Positions 1 to 7,041 of a stretch of 14,114 nt of DNA are shown here, one piece after another. Under the pieces are notes generated by a model. That model saw nothing but the letters and a program-made list of their open reading frames with translations. It made no database searches and was not told the DNA's origin. The stretch lies in NCBI GenBank assembly GCA_036401755.1, contig DASWUD010000006.1, forward strand, positions 1-14,114. The letters are read 5' to 3'. The DNA is from DASWUD01 sp036401755. Its GTDB lineage: Bacteria > Pseudomonadota > Gammaproteobacteria > Thiohalomonadales > Thiohalomonadaceae. The position numbers were made by a program, and so were the translations under genes. Within the stretch, counting starts at the first letter, position 1; every line of letters starts with the position of its first letter.

Positions 1-1
1 C

Positions 2-439
2 TATGAAGGGCAGGCGCTCACCGCCAAGCTGCCCGACATACGCGAAAAGTTCGAGCGCGCGGCGCTGGAGGAGAACGACCATCTGGAGTGGTGCGAGCGG
101 CGCGCCCATGAGCTCGGCACCCACGTCAGCTACCTCAACCCCTTCTGGTATTTCGGCTCGCTCGCCATCGGTGCCGCCGCCGGACTGGCCGGCGACAAGT
201 GGAGCCTCGGCTTCGTGGTGGAGACCGAGCATCAGGTGGTCAAGCATCTCGACGAGCACCTCGCCCAACTCTCCCCCGAGGACAAGAAGAGCCGCGCCAT
301 TCTCGAACAGATGAAGGAAGACGAGATGCACCACGCCACCATGGCGCTGCACGCGGGCGGCGCGGAACTGCCGCTGCCGGTGAAGGGGCTGATGAAGCTC
401 ACCTCCAAGGTGATGACCAAGACCGCCTACTGGCTCTGA
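2..439 (+). CDS. coq7: Coq7-type demethoxyubiquinone hydroxylase, 3' part
   Basis: Coq7 is a membrane-associated di-iron hydroxylase that adds the penultimate ring hydroxyl in ubiquinone synthesis. The frame is open from base 2 and gives 145 residues to the TGA at 437-439. The 5' end lies outside the window; I estimate about one third of the protein is missing. Iron-ligand motifs typical of the family are visible: EENDHLEWCE, with its E-x2-H spacing, near visible residues 23-32, ETEHQVVKHLDEHL in the middle, and EDEMHHA near the C-terminus. A hydrophobic stretch (FWYFGSLAIGAAAGLAG) between them fits the membrane-contact region. The gene faces speD and the two share a terminator. The family match is strong; the only gap is the missing N-terminus. 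Confidence 0.93.
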   Translation, partial: YEGQALTAKLPDIREKFERAALEENDHLEWCERRAHELGTHVSYLNPFWYFGSLAIGAAAGLAGDKWSLGFVVETEHQVVKHLDEHLAQLSPEDKKSRAILEQMKEDEMHHATMALHAGGAELPLPVKGLMKLTSKVMTKTAYWL

Positions 440-455
440 TACCAACCACTCTTTG

Positions 456-493
456 AAATAAAGAAGGGGGGCAACGGCCCCCCTTCTTTATTT
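456..493. terminator. Bidirectional terminator between coq7 and speD
   Basis: A perfect 16-bp inverted repeat: the left arm is 456-471 and the right arm 478-493, with a 6-base centre (472-477) whose outer C and G can also pair. The arms run from an A/T-rich base (aaataaa / tttattt) to a G6/C6 top, so each strand has a U-rich 3' flank. It sits between two converging genes and should stop transcription from both sides. Confidence 0.93.
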
Positions 494-508
494 CATCTGT
501 TCGCCGAA

Positions 509-1330
509 TCAGCTCTTCGGCATCTTGGTCAGGTTCTGGCCATAGAAGATCTCCAGCATCTCCTTCTGCAGACGCCGCCGAATGGTGCGCCGCTCATCGG
601 GCGGTATTTCATCGGACGCCACCCCGAACAGGTAGTTATCGAGGTCAAACTCCTTGAGCATCATCTTGGTGTGGAAGATGTTCTCCTGATAGACGTTGAC
701 ATCGATCATCTGATAACGGTCGCGCGTCTCCTTGCTGATGTAGTTCTGGATCGAATTGATCTTGTGGTCAATGTAGTGCTTGCCGCCGTTCACATCGCGG
801 GTGAAGCCGCGCACCCTGTAGTCGAGGATGACGATATCCGATTCCAAGCTGTGGATCAGATAGTTGAGTGCCTTGAGCGGCGAGATGCGGCCGCAGGTGG
901 AGACGTCGATATCGGCGCGAAACGAGCTGATGCCGTTGTGGGGATGGCTCTCGGGATAGGTGTGCACCGTGAGATGGCTCTTGTCGAGATGGGCCACCAC
1001 GGCATCGGGCAGCAGCGGTCCTGGCTCCTCGCGATTGGAGAGATGCTCCGCCGCCACCGGCTCCTCGGAGATCAAAATGGTGACGCTCGCCCCCTGGGGA
1101 TCGTAATCCTGGCGAGCGATGTTGAGGATGTTGGCACCGATGATGTCGGCCACATCGGTGAGGATGTTGGTGAGGCGCTCGGCGTTGTACTCCTCGTCGA
1201 TGTATTCGATGTACTGGCGCTGCTGCTCGTCGGTCTGCGTGTAGCAGATGTCGTAGATATTGAAACTGAGGGTCTTGGTCAGGTTGTTGAAGCCGTGCAG
1301 TTTGAGTTTCTTGCTGATGGGTTTTACCAA
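509..1330 (-). CDS. speD: S-adenosylmethionine decarboxylase proenzyme (bacterial long type)
   Basis: SpeD decarboxylates S-adenosylmethionine to supply the aminopropyl donor for spermidine synthesis. The 273-residue product matches the E. coli-type family almost end to end, including KKLKLHGFNNLTK near the N-terminus. The self-cleavage site is VVAHLDKSHLTVHTYPESHP: cleavage before Ser118 would create the pyruvoyl cofactor, and His123 and Cys146 (DVSTCGRISPLKALNYL) match processing and active-site residues. Later conserved blocks include YRVRGFTRD and DVNVYQENIFHTKM. The start is TTG at 1330 with GGAG eight bases upstream, which adds a few residues before the start of the E. coli protein. The gene lies 50 bases downstream of the VOC gene on the same strand, so it is probably cotranscribed with it. 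Confidence 0.96.
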   Translation of the reverse strand: MVKPISKKLKLHGFNNLTKTLSFNIYDICYTQTDEQQRQYIEYIDEEYNAERLTNILTDVADIIGANILNIARQDYDPQGASVTILISEEPVAAEHLSNREEPGPLLPDAVVAHLDKSHLTVHTYPESHPHNGISSFRADIDVSTCGRISPLKALNYLIHSLESDIVILDYRVRGFTRDVNGGKHYIDHKINSIQNYISKETRDRYQMIDVNVYQENIFHTKMMLKEFDLDNYLFGVASDEIPPDERRTIRRRLQKEMLEIFYGQNLTKMPKS

Positions 1331-1380
1331 TTGAGGATCTCCGAGGGTTCAGAGCAGCAGAGCCAATACCCGGAAGGGAA

Positions 1381-1785
1381 TCAGCCCCGGAGAGACAAGG
1401 ATGACAAAGGTGGATGATAGATCATCTGCACCGTATTGCCGGCCGGGTCGAGGCAGTAGAAGCTGCGCGCCCCGTCGCGGTGGGTGCGTGCATCGGTCTT
1501 CATGATCACGCCATGCCCGCTGAGAAATGAGAACCAGAGATCCACCTGCTCCGGCGAATCGATGATGAAGCCGATATGGTCGAGGCGCTGGGCCCCCGAG
1601 TAGTCCGCCTGGCGGCGGTGCAGCGCCAGGTTGTCGTTACCTGAGGTGAGATAGAGATTGTCGGGATCGGGACGCCACTCCACCTGCATGCCGAGCAGCT
1701 CCACGTAGAAGCGCTCACACGCCTCCAGATCATTGACGAACAGCGCCACATGGCGCAACCCTACGGTGGGGCGGGGCCGCTCCAT
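1381..1785 (-). CDS. VOC-superfamily (glyoxalase/dioxygenase fold) protein
   Basis: A small protein with the vicinal-oxygen-chelate fold: two beta-alpha-beta-beta-beta modules. The N-terminal module has GLRHVALFVNDLEACERFYVELLGM and the second has QRLDHIGFIIDSPEQVDLW followed by YCLDPAGNTVQMIYH. Metal-ligand positions look filled by His13 and His71, counted from a GTG three bases upstream. The usual C-terminal Glu appears to be Gln121, so the substrate and even metal use are uncertain. The ATG at 1785-1783 overlaps the TGA of the osmC gene (TGATG), which suggests translational coupling; the GTG at 1788 is an alternative start. About 134 residues fits a single-domain VOC protein. I would not assign it as glyoxalase I or a named dioxygenase. 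Confidence 0.88.
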   Translation of the reverse strand: MERPRPTVGLRHVALFVNDLEACERFYVELLGMQVEWRPDPDNLYLTSGNDNLALHRRQADYSGAQRLDHIGFIIDSPEQVDLWFSFLSGHGVIMKTDARTHRDGARSFYCLDPAGNTVQMIYHPPLSSLSLRG

Positions 1786-2207
1786 CACCCCTCGATGATC
1801 GCGTAATCGTGGGTGATCGCCACCCCGGCACGGCCCAGCATGATCGAGGCGGAACAGTACTTCTCTGCCGACATCTCCACCGCGCGCTTCACCTTCTCCT
1901 CATCGAGCCCCTTGCCGGTGACGATGAAGTGGACATGAATCTTGGTGAACACCTTGGGTTCGCAATCGGCGCGCTCGGCACTCAGCTCGGCGACGCAATC
2001 GGTGATGGGCTGGCGAAATTTCTTCATTATGTGAACCACGTCAAACGAGGTGCAGCCGCCCATGCCGAGCAGCACCATCTCCATCGGCCGGATCCCCAGA
2101 TTGCGCCCGCCAAACTCGGGGGGACCGTCCATCACCACCGCATGGCCGCTGGCAGATTCGGCGACAAATGTGGCTTCCTCGACCCATTTCACACGTGCTT
2201 TCATCAT
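1785..2207 (-). CDS. OsmC-family protein (YhfA-like)
   Basis: OsmC-fold proteins are small thiol-dependent proteins; some reduce organic hydroperoxides. The 140-residue product has the two family cysteines: one in GMGGCTSFDVVHIM (about residue 52) and one in EKYCSASIMLGRAG near the C-terminus. The frame is open further upstream to 2258, but I place the start at ATG 2207 (or the adjacent ATG at 2204), where the product begins MMKARVKWVEE and GGGAG lies about six bases upstream. It is divergent from the crp/vfr gene; E. coli yhfA and crp are arranged the same way. It heads a likely operon with the VOC gene and speD. Enzyme activity is not shown, since the YhfA subgroup is poorly characterised. 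Confidence 0.92.
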   Translation of the reverse strand: MMKARVKWVEEATFVAESASGHAVVMDGPPEFGGRNLGIRPMEMVLLGMGGCTSFDVVHIMKKFRQPITDCVAELSAERADCEPKVFTKIHVHFIVTGKGLDEEKVKRAVEMSAEKYCSASIMLGRAGVAITHDYAIIEG

Positions 2208-2246
2208 TTCTCCCGCATAATTAAAGTGATATTGTACCGCAGACGG

Positions 2247-2275
2247 TTGCCTGGGCATCCAGCCGCTGGTATATA
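2247..2275 (+). promoter_or_regulatory. Candidate sigma-70 promoter for the crp/vfr gene
   Basis: TTGCCT (2247-2252) and TATATA (2270-2275) are separated by 17 bases and end about 37 bases before the start codon. The match is by eye. The same 105-base interval (2208-2312) must also hold the promoter for the divergent osmC gene. On the minus strand TACAAT (2236-2231) is a possible -10 box, but I see no convincing -35 for it. Confidence 0.45.
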
Positions 2276-2312
2276 AGCCAATAACCGACCATTAACGAAA
2301 GGATTTTTCCTC

Positions 2313-2960
2313 ATGACGGTGAAGGTGCCGATTCGCGCAAAAGCGATCAATCCCGCAGTCGAGCGGTTTCTGGAACACTGCCACCGCCGCCGCTATCCCG
2401 CCAAGAGCACCATCATCTGTGCCGGCGACAAGCCCGATGTCCTCTACTATCTGATCAAGGGTTCGGTTTCGGTACTGATCGAGGACACCGATGGCCGCGA
2501 AATCGTGCTCGCTTACCTCAACCCCGGCGACTTCTTCGGCGAGATGGGGCTGTTCGACGAGACCGGGCAGGGGCGCAGCGCCTGGGTGCGCGCCCGCACC
2601 GAGTGCGAGCTGGCCGAAATCAGCTACGCCAAGTTCCGCCAGATCGCCGAAACCGATTCGGAGATCCTCTTTCATCTGGCCACCCAGCTGGCCACCCGCC
2701 TGCGTGCCACCAGCCGCAAGGTGAGCGACCTCGCCTTCCTCGATGTCACCGGCCGCATCGCCCGCACCCTGCTGGAGCTGGCCAAGCAGCCCGATGCCAT
2801 GACCCACCCCGACGGCATGCAGATCAAGATCACCCGCCAGGAGATCGGCCGTATCGTCGGCTGTTCTCGCGAAATGGCCGGCCGCGTGCTGAAATCCCTG
2901 GAAGAGCAGCACCTGATCGCGGTCAAGGGCAAGACCATCGTCGTGCACGGCACCCGCTAA
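2313..2960 (+). CDS. vfr: CRP/Vfr-type cAMP-responsive transcription regulator
   Basis: A cytoplasmic DNA-binding regulator of the CRP/Vfr branch, 215 residues, close to the length of E. coli CRP and P. aeruginosa Vfr. The cAMP-binding beta roll has FFGEMGLFDE then GRSAWVRA, which supplies Gly76, Glu77, Arg88 and Ser89. Thr133-Ser134 in the long C-helix (RATSRKVSDLAFLDV) match the CRP residues that contact cAMP. The helix-turn-helix is TRQEIGRIVGCSREMAGRVL; Arg186, Glu187 and Arg191 match the CRP residues that read the TGTGA half-site. AAAGGA lies nine bases before the ATG. The context (divergent osmC, convergent trpC) matches vfr in Pseudomonas. The symbol vfr rather than crp is chosen from synteny; either name would be fair. 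Confidence 0.95.
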   Translation: MTVKVPIRAKAINPAVERFLEHCHRRRYPAKSTIICAGDKPDVLYYLIKGSVSVLIEDTDGREIVLAYLNPGDFFGEMGLFDETGQGRSAWVRARTECELAEISYAKFRQIAETDSEILFHLATQLATRLRATSRKVSDLAFLDVTGRIARTLLELAKQPDAMTHPDGMQIKITRQEIGRIVGCSREMAGRVLKSLEEQHLIAVKGKTIVVHGTR

Positions 2961-2969
2961 CATCACCGC

Positions 2970-2995
2970 GCCCCGGATCCCTCCGGGGCTCTGTT
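2970..2995 (+). terminator. Terminator of the crp/vfr gene
   Basis: A 7-bp GC-rich stem (2970-2976 with 2983-2989, loop atccct) starts nine bases after the stop codon and is followed by tctgtt, a short T-rich run. It lies directly against the 3' end of the convergent trpC gene and may slow transcription from that side too, although no T tract follows it on the minus strand. Confidence 0.7.
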
Positions 2996-3814
2996 TCACC
3001 CCTTCCCAAACAGTTCCGCCAATTTCTCTCCCGGCTCGGCGGAACGCATGAATGCCTCACCCACTAGGAAAGTATTGACCTGATGGCCGCGCATCAGCGC
3101 CACATCCTGCGGTGTATGGATGCCGCTCTCGGTCACCACGATACGCTCGACGGGGATCTTCGGCAGCAGATCAAGGGTGGTGTTCAGCGAGGTGTTGAAG
3201 GTGCGCAGGTCGCGGTTATTGATGCCGATGAGCGGCGTGGTGAGCCGCAGCGCCCGCTCCAGCTCTGGCCCATCGTGCGACTCCACCAATACCGCCATCC
3301 CCAGCTCCTCGGCCACCCCGGCCAGCTCCGCCATCTGCGCATCACTGAGCGCCGCCACGATGAGCAGGATGCAGTCGGCACCGATGGCGCGCGCCTCATA
3401 CACCTGATAAGGGTCGATCATGAAATCCTTGCGCAGCACCGGCAGTGCGCAGGCACTGCGCGCCTGCTGCAGGTAAACATCACTGCCCTGAAAGAAATCG
3501 ATATCGGTGAGCACGGAGAGACAGGCCGCACCGCCACGCTCATAGCTGGCAGCAATGGCGGCCGGATCAAAATCGGCGCGGATCACCCCCTGACTGGGCG
3601 ACGCCTTCTTCACCTCGGCGATCACCGCCGCCTCGCCTGCGGCAAGTTTATTGCGGATGGCGGCGACGAAGTCGCGCACCACCGGCGCGCTAGCGAGACG
3701 CGGCTTGAGCTCAGCGAGCGGCAGACGCGCCTGGCGCTCCGCCACCTCTTGCGCCTTGCGCGCGAGGATCTTCTTCAATACATCAGGGGTATCGTTCACC
3801 GGCCGTTCCATCAT
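2996..3814 (-). CDS. trpC: Indole-3-glycerol-phosphate synthase
   Basis: TrpC closes the indole ring in tryptophan synthesis, converting carboxyphenylaminodeoxyribulose phosphate to indole-3-glycerol phosphate. The 272-residue product is a single (beta/alpha)8 barrel with the family's motifs: VIAEVKKASPSQGVI (Glu67, Lys69), LPVLRKDFMIDPYQVYEARA (Lys129), AVLVESHD (Glu178), LIGINNRDLRTF and VVTESGI. It is monofunctional, with no fused TrpF domain. The ATG at 3814 overlaps the trpD stop (ATGA); a second ATG follows at once at 3811, and a GTG six codons in is a less likely start. It is the last gene of the trpG-MFS-trpD-trpC set. Confidence 0.97.
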   Translation of the reverse strand: MMERPVNDTPDVLKKILARKAQEVAERQARLPLAELKPRLASAPVVRDFVAAIRNKLAAGEAAVIAEVKKASPSQGVIRADFDPAAIAASYERGGAACLSVLTDIDFFQGSDVYLQQARSACALPVLRKDFMIDPYQVYEARAIGADCILLIVAALSDAQMAELAGVAEELGMAVLVESHDGPELERALRLTTPLIGINNRDLRTFNTSLNTTLDLLPKIPVERIVVTESGIHTPQDVALMRGHQVNTFLVGEAFMRSAEPGEKLAELFGKG

Positions 3815-4830
3815 TTGAAACTGTTGCTCAATGCCACCAGCGCGTTGAGCCTGGCATACGCCTCGCCACTGCTGATCGCTGCCTTGGCGCGCACCACACC
3901 ATCGGCGAGGGAATCGGCAAGCCCTGCGACATAGATCGCCGCACCGGCATTGAGTGCCACGATGTTGGCGGCCGGTCCCGGTTTTCCTTCGAGCACACTG
4001 CGCACCAGCGCCAACGACTCGGCGGCGTCGCTTACCTTCAGCGTATCGAGGGAGCCGCGCGCCACCCCCAGGTCTGCCGGCTCGATGGTATAGGTCGTAA
4101 CGGTGCCATCCTTCAGCTCCGCCACATGGGTCGGCGCCGCGATGCTCATCTCATCCATGCCATCATCGGAGTGGACCACCAGTACATGGCGGCTGCCGAG
4201 CTGCATCAATACCCGGGCCATCGGTTCCACCCACTCGCGCGAAAAGACCCCCAGTACCTGATTGGGTGCCCCGGCGGGGTTGGTGAGGGGGCCGAGCAGG
4301 TTGAAGATGGTGCGCACTCCCATTTCGCGGCGCGGACCGATGGCAAACTTCATGGCGTTGTGATGCTTGGGTGCGAACATAAAGCCGACCCCCACCTCAT
4401 CGACGCACTGCGCCACCTGTTCCGGCGTCAGTTCGAGATTGACGCCGGCCGCCTCCAGCACGTCGGCGCTACCGGTTTTGCTGGAAACCGAGCGGTTGCC
4501 GTGCTTGGCCACTTGCGCACCCGCTGCCGCCGCGACGAAGGCCGAGGTGGTAGAGATGTTGAAAGTGCCCATCGAGTCGCCGCCGGTGCCGCAGGTGTCG
4601 ACCACATGCGCGCCGTGCACCGGCACCCTGGTGGAGAGTTCGCGCATCACGGCAGCGGCAGCGGCGATCTCATCCACCGTCTCGCCCTTCATGCGCAGGC
4701 CGATGAGAAAACCGCCGATCTGCGCCGGGGTCGCCTCGCCGGTCATAATGGTGCGCATCACCGCTGCCATCTCGCTGTGGGAGAGGTTGCGCCGTTCGGT
4801 GACTGCGCGAATTGCCAACTGCATGTCCAT
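3811..4830 (-). CDS. trpD: Anthranilate phosphoribosyltransferase
   Basis: TrpD transfers the phosphoribosyl group of PRPP to anthranilate, the second committed step of tryptophan synthesis. The product has the glycine-rich PRPP motif DTCGTGGDSMGTFNIS (GTGGD at residues 81-85), then AKHGNRSVSSKTGSADVLE, FAPKHHNAMKF, RTIFNLLGPLTNP and VVHSDDGMDE, all typical of the family. The open frame extends back to 4950, but that would overlap the MFS gene. The ATG at 4830 has AAAAGG eight bases upstream and gives 339 residues, close to the usual length; an ATG two codons later is possible. Its stop overlaps the trpC start, so the two are translationally coupled. The 68 bases to the MFS stop suggest the same transcript. 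Confidence 0.97.
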   Translation of the reverse strand: MDMQLAIRAVTERRNLSHSEMAAVMRTIMTGEATPAQIGGFLIGLRMKGETVDEIAAAAAVMRELSTRVPVHGAHVVDTCGTGGDSMGTFNISTTSAFVAAAAGAQVAKHGNRSVSSKTGSADVLEAAGVNLELTPEQVAQCVDEVGVGFMFAPKHHNAMKFAIGPRREMGVRTIFNLLGPLTNPAGAPNQVLGVFSREWVEPMARVLMQLGSRHVLVVHSDDGMDEMSIAAPTHVAELKDGTVTTYTIEPADLGVARGSLDTLKVSDAAESLALVRSVLEGKPGPAANIVALNAGAAIYVAGLADSLADGVVRAKAAISSGEAYARLNALVALSNSFK

Positions 4831-4898
4831 GATGGATACCTTTTGGTACTCGCTTCGAAAAAACAGGCCGTTGATTGTGTCGTTCCGGCCCCACTGGG

Positions 4899-6137
4899 TC
4901 AAGGCGTGTGGGCGGCGGCTGGATCGGCTGTGAAATGTTCGACCAACCACCAGATGGCAAACGCCACCAGGCTCATGCCGAGCATCGCCAGCGCCAGGGT
5001 ATGCACCGCGTGGGAGACGATGGGCACCACTGCACCTGCCACCACGGCATTGAACGACATCTGGGTGAAGCCCTGTACCGCGGCGGCCATACCGCGATTG
5101 TGAGGAAAGCAGTCCATGGCCATCAGGCTGAGGCCGGGCATCGCCAGCGAAGAACCGAGAGCGTACATCACCAGCGGGCCAATCACGCTCACCGGGCTGG
5201 CGGTCAACGCGTACGATTGCAGCACATTGAGCAGAGCCGCACCGCCCATCACCATGAAACCCAGATTGACCGTGCGAACGGGGGTGACCTTGCCGGCCAG
5301 TCGGCTGGTGAGGATCGAACCGCCCATGATGCCAGCCACCATCGGCACGAACATCACCCAGAAGTCGTCCGGGCCGAGGTGCAGATGTTCATAAATGATC
5401 GCCGGCGAACTCGCCACGTAGAGAAAGAAGCCGCCGAACATCGAGGCAAATACCGCCGTCAGCCCCACAAAGCGCCGATGGCGCAGTGCCTGCAGATAGA
5501 CGCGCAGTACATGACGTGGATGGAACGAGTGGCGCCCTTCGCGCGGCAGCGTCTCCGGGGTCGCCATGGCCAGCATCACGATCAGCGCCACTCCCAACAA
5601 CGTCAGAAACCAGAAGACGGAGCGCCAACCGAACAGCTCATGCAGCCAGCCGCCGATCATCGGCGCGATGGCCGGGGCGATGGCGAAGATCATCATCACC
5701 CGCGCCATCACCCGCTGGGCATGATGGCCGGCAAACACATCGCGGATCATGGCACGCCCCACCACCACTCCGGCGCTCGCCGACATCCCCTGGCCGATGC
5801 GCGTGGCGATCAGCATGTGGATGTCGTTACTGAGGGCGCTGAGTGCCGAACTGATGGTGTAGAGCGTCAGCGCTGCAATAGCAACGTGCCGGCGGCCCAC
5901 GGCATCGGAAAGCGGTCCGTAAAAGAGCATGGTGACCGCAAAGCCGAGCAGATAGAAGCTGAGGGTCTGCTGCATCTGCAGGGGCGAAGCGGCTAACTCC
6001 TGGGCGATATCAGGAAACGACGGCAGATAGGTGTCGATGGAAAAGGGTGCCACCATCGACAGCAGCGCCACGATGAAGGCGATGCGCAGTGAAAACGCAG
6101 AGCTCCTCGAACCCGGCACGATCAACTCTTTAAACAA
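4899..6137 (-). CDS. Bcr/CflA-family MFS efflux transporter
   Basis: An inner-membrane transporter of about 412 residues with roughly 12 hydrophobic segments. Family marks include PFSIDTYLPSFPDIA in the first helix, motif A (GPLSDAVGRRHV, residues 74-85), RIGQGMSASAGVVVGRAMIRD, and GWLHELFGWRSVFWF at the end of the first half. Bcr/CflA members are proton-driven drug exporters; the substrate here is unknown. The gene lies between trpG and trpD and in the same direction, an unusual place for an efflux gene. The start is uncertain. TTG at 6137 has AGG seven bases upstream, while GTG at 6119 follows AAGAG by six bases and would drop only six residues. The start region overlaps a hairpin with the end of trpG. 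Confidence 0.93.
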   Translation of the reverse strand: MFKELIVPGSRSSAFSLRIAFIVALLSMVAPFSIDTYLPSFPDIAQELAASPLQMQQTLSFYLLGFAVTMLFYGPLSDAVGRRHVAIAALTLYTISSALSALSNDIHMLIATRIGQGMSASAGVVVGRAMIRDVFAGHHAQRVMARVMMIFAIAPAIAPMIGGWLHELFGWRSVFWFLTLLGVALIVMLAMATPETLPREGRHSFHPRHVLRVYLQALRHRRFVGLTAVFASMFGGFFLYVASSPAIIYEHLHLGPDDFWVMFVPMVAGIMGGSILTSRLAGKVTPVRTVNLGFMVMGGAALLNVLQSYALTASPVSVIGPLVMYALGSSLAMPGLSLMAMDCFPHNRGMAAAVQGFTQMSFNAVVAGAVVPIVSHAVHTLALAMLGMSLVAFAIWWLVEHFTADPAAAHTP

Positions 6138-6162
6138 GCGCGCACCTGATGATCAGGCGCGC
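6138..6162 (-). repeat. Hairpin across the trpG stop and MFS start
   Basis: An imperfect inverted repeat: 6138-6142 can pair with 6158-6162, and 6145-6150 with 6152-6157. One base is unpaired at 6144, and the inner pairs open to give a real loop. The trpG stop codon (6155-6153) lies in the loop region and the arm at 6138-6142 abuts the proposed TTG start at 6137. No T tract follows, so it is not a classical terminator; it may adjust translation or mRNA decay between trpG and the transporter. Confidence 0.5.
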
Positions 6163-6749
6163 ACCCCGCCCTGCATCTTCAGGAAGTTGGCAAGCATCTG
6201 GTGACCGTGTTCGGTCAGGATTGACTCCGGGTGGAACTGCACCCCCTCAATGACGAAATCACGATGACGCACCCCCATGATCTCATCGAGCGAACCATCT
6301 TCGTTCTGCGTCCAGGCTGTCACCTCCAGGCAGGCCGGAGCACTTGCCTTTTCGATCACCAGCGAGTGGTAACGGGTCGCCTCGAAGGGCGAAGGGAGCC
6401 CTGCAAAAACACCTACGTCCTTGTGAAAGATCTGCGAGGTCTTGCCATGCATGATCTGCCGGGCATGGACGATCTTGCCGCCGAACGCCTGTCCGATCGA
6501 TTGGTGGCCGAGACAGACACCGAGGATCGGCAGCTTGCCAGCGAAATGCTGGATCGCCGCCACTGCAATGCCCGCCTCGGCAGGCGAGCAGGGGCCAGGA
6601 GAAATTACCAGATGATCAGGAGCCATGCGTTCGATCTCCGCGATGGAGATCTGGTCGTTGCGATGCACCTCCACCTCGGCGCCCAGCTCACCGAAATACT
6701 GCACCAGGTTGTAGGTAAAGGAGTCGTAATTGTCGATCATTAACAGCAT
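6153..6749 (-). CDS. trpG: Anthranilate synthase glutamine amidotransferase subunit
   Basis: TrpG releases ammonia from glutamine and feeds it to TrpE for anthranilate formation; in many bacteria it also serves PabB in folate synthesis. The 198-residue product is a class I amidotransferase: MLLMIDNYDSFTYNLVQYF at the N-terminus, the oxyanion loop VISPGPCSPAEAG, the nucleophile Cys79 in LGVCLGHQSIGQAFGG, MHGKTS, and the catalytic His173-x-Glu175 in GVQFHPESIL. The ATG at 6749 has only a weak GGG six to seven bases upstream. It leads the trpG-MFS-trpD-trpC set, while its partner trpE lies about 1.4 kb upstream in another unit. A terminator-like hairpin 114 bases upstream may control it. Confidence 0.96.
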   Translation of the reverse strand: MLLMIDNYDSFTYNLVQYFGELGAEVEVHRNDQISIAEIERMAPDHLVISPGPCSPAEAGIAVAAIQHFAGKLPILGVCLGHQSIGQAFGGKIVHARQIMHGKTSQIFHKDVGVFAGLPSPFEATRYHSLVIEKASAPACLEVTAWTQNEDGSLDEIMGVRHRDFVIEGVQFHPESILTEHGHQMLANFLKMQGGVRA

Positions 6750-7041
6750 AAAGCACCCATCTCATTCTCTTGCCACGGCCATCGTCAGCGGCTTATTGCG
6801 GTTGTGCGTCGCAACAATGCGCGATAGCGGATTGTCCCCGATCTGCCCCATCATCGCTAGCCAAAAAATTCACGGCGCGCACTTCTGCGCCCGCCAGTAG
6901 GGTAATTAGCCGAAGCGGCTCACACGACGTTGAAGGCGTGGCGAGAGGGCTGCCACACGGCAGGTCATCTGGGCCAGCAGCTGACCCATCGGGCGCCAGA
7001 ACGCGGCGCATGGTGAGCGGAGGGTGGTAAAGGTTGCGGGG
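6750..7041 (-). other. trpG upstream region
   Basis: These 292 bases separate the TPM gene from trpG, both on the minus strand. They hold the terminator-like hairpin described separately. After it, a 30-codon frame (6854-6763, MMGQIGDNPLSRIVATHNRN then KPLTMAVARE) stops just before the trpG start; it has no Trp codons and I do not call it a gene. A 72-codon minus frame (7011-6793) has no recognisable family. I find no clear sigma-70 promoter and no Trp-rich leader peptide here. Confidence 0.5.
6863..6895 (-). terminator. Terminator or attenuator upstream of trpG
   Basis: Read on the minus strand, GCGCA (6890-6886), loop GAAG and TGCGC (6881-6877) form the top of a stem. It extends after one bulged G by GG/CC, a C-G pair and a G-T pair. 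Two bases later come six T residues (6868-6863). This is a strong intrinsic terminator. It is about 150 bases after the TPM stop and 114 bases before trpG, so it could end TPM transcription, act as a trpG attenuator, or both. Confidence 0.8.

Noticed and set aside
671..1417. A 248-codon plus-strand frame opposite speD
   Set aside because: SpeD is unmistakable on the other strand; the antisense frame is a by-product of codon bias.
3083..3934. A 283-codon plus-strand frame opposite trpC
   Set aside because: TrpC is well supported on the minus strand and the frame crosses the trpC/trpD junction without any feature of its own.
4875..5996. A 373-codon plus-strand frame opposite the MFS gene
   Set aside because: It is the antisense of a clear Bcr/CflA transporter, is rich in His, Arg and Gln as expected of an antisense frame in GC-rich DNA, and has no domain.
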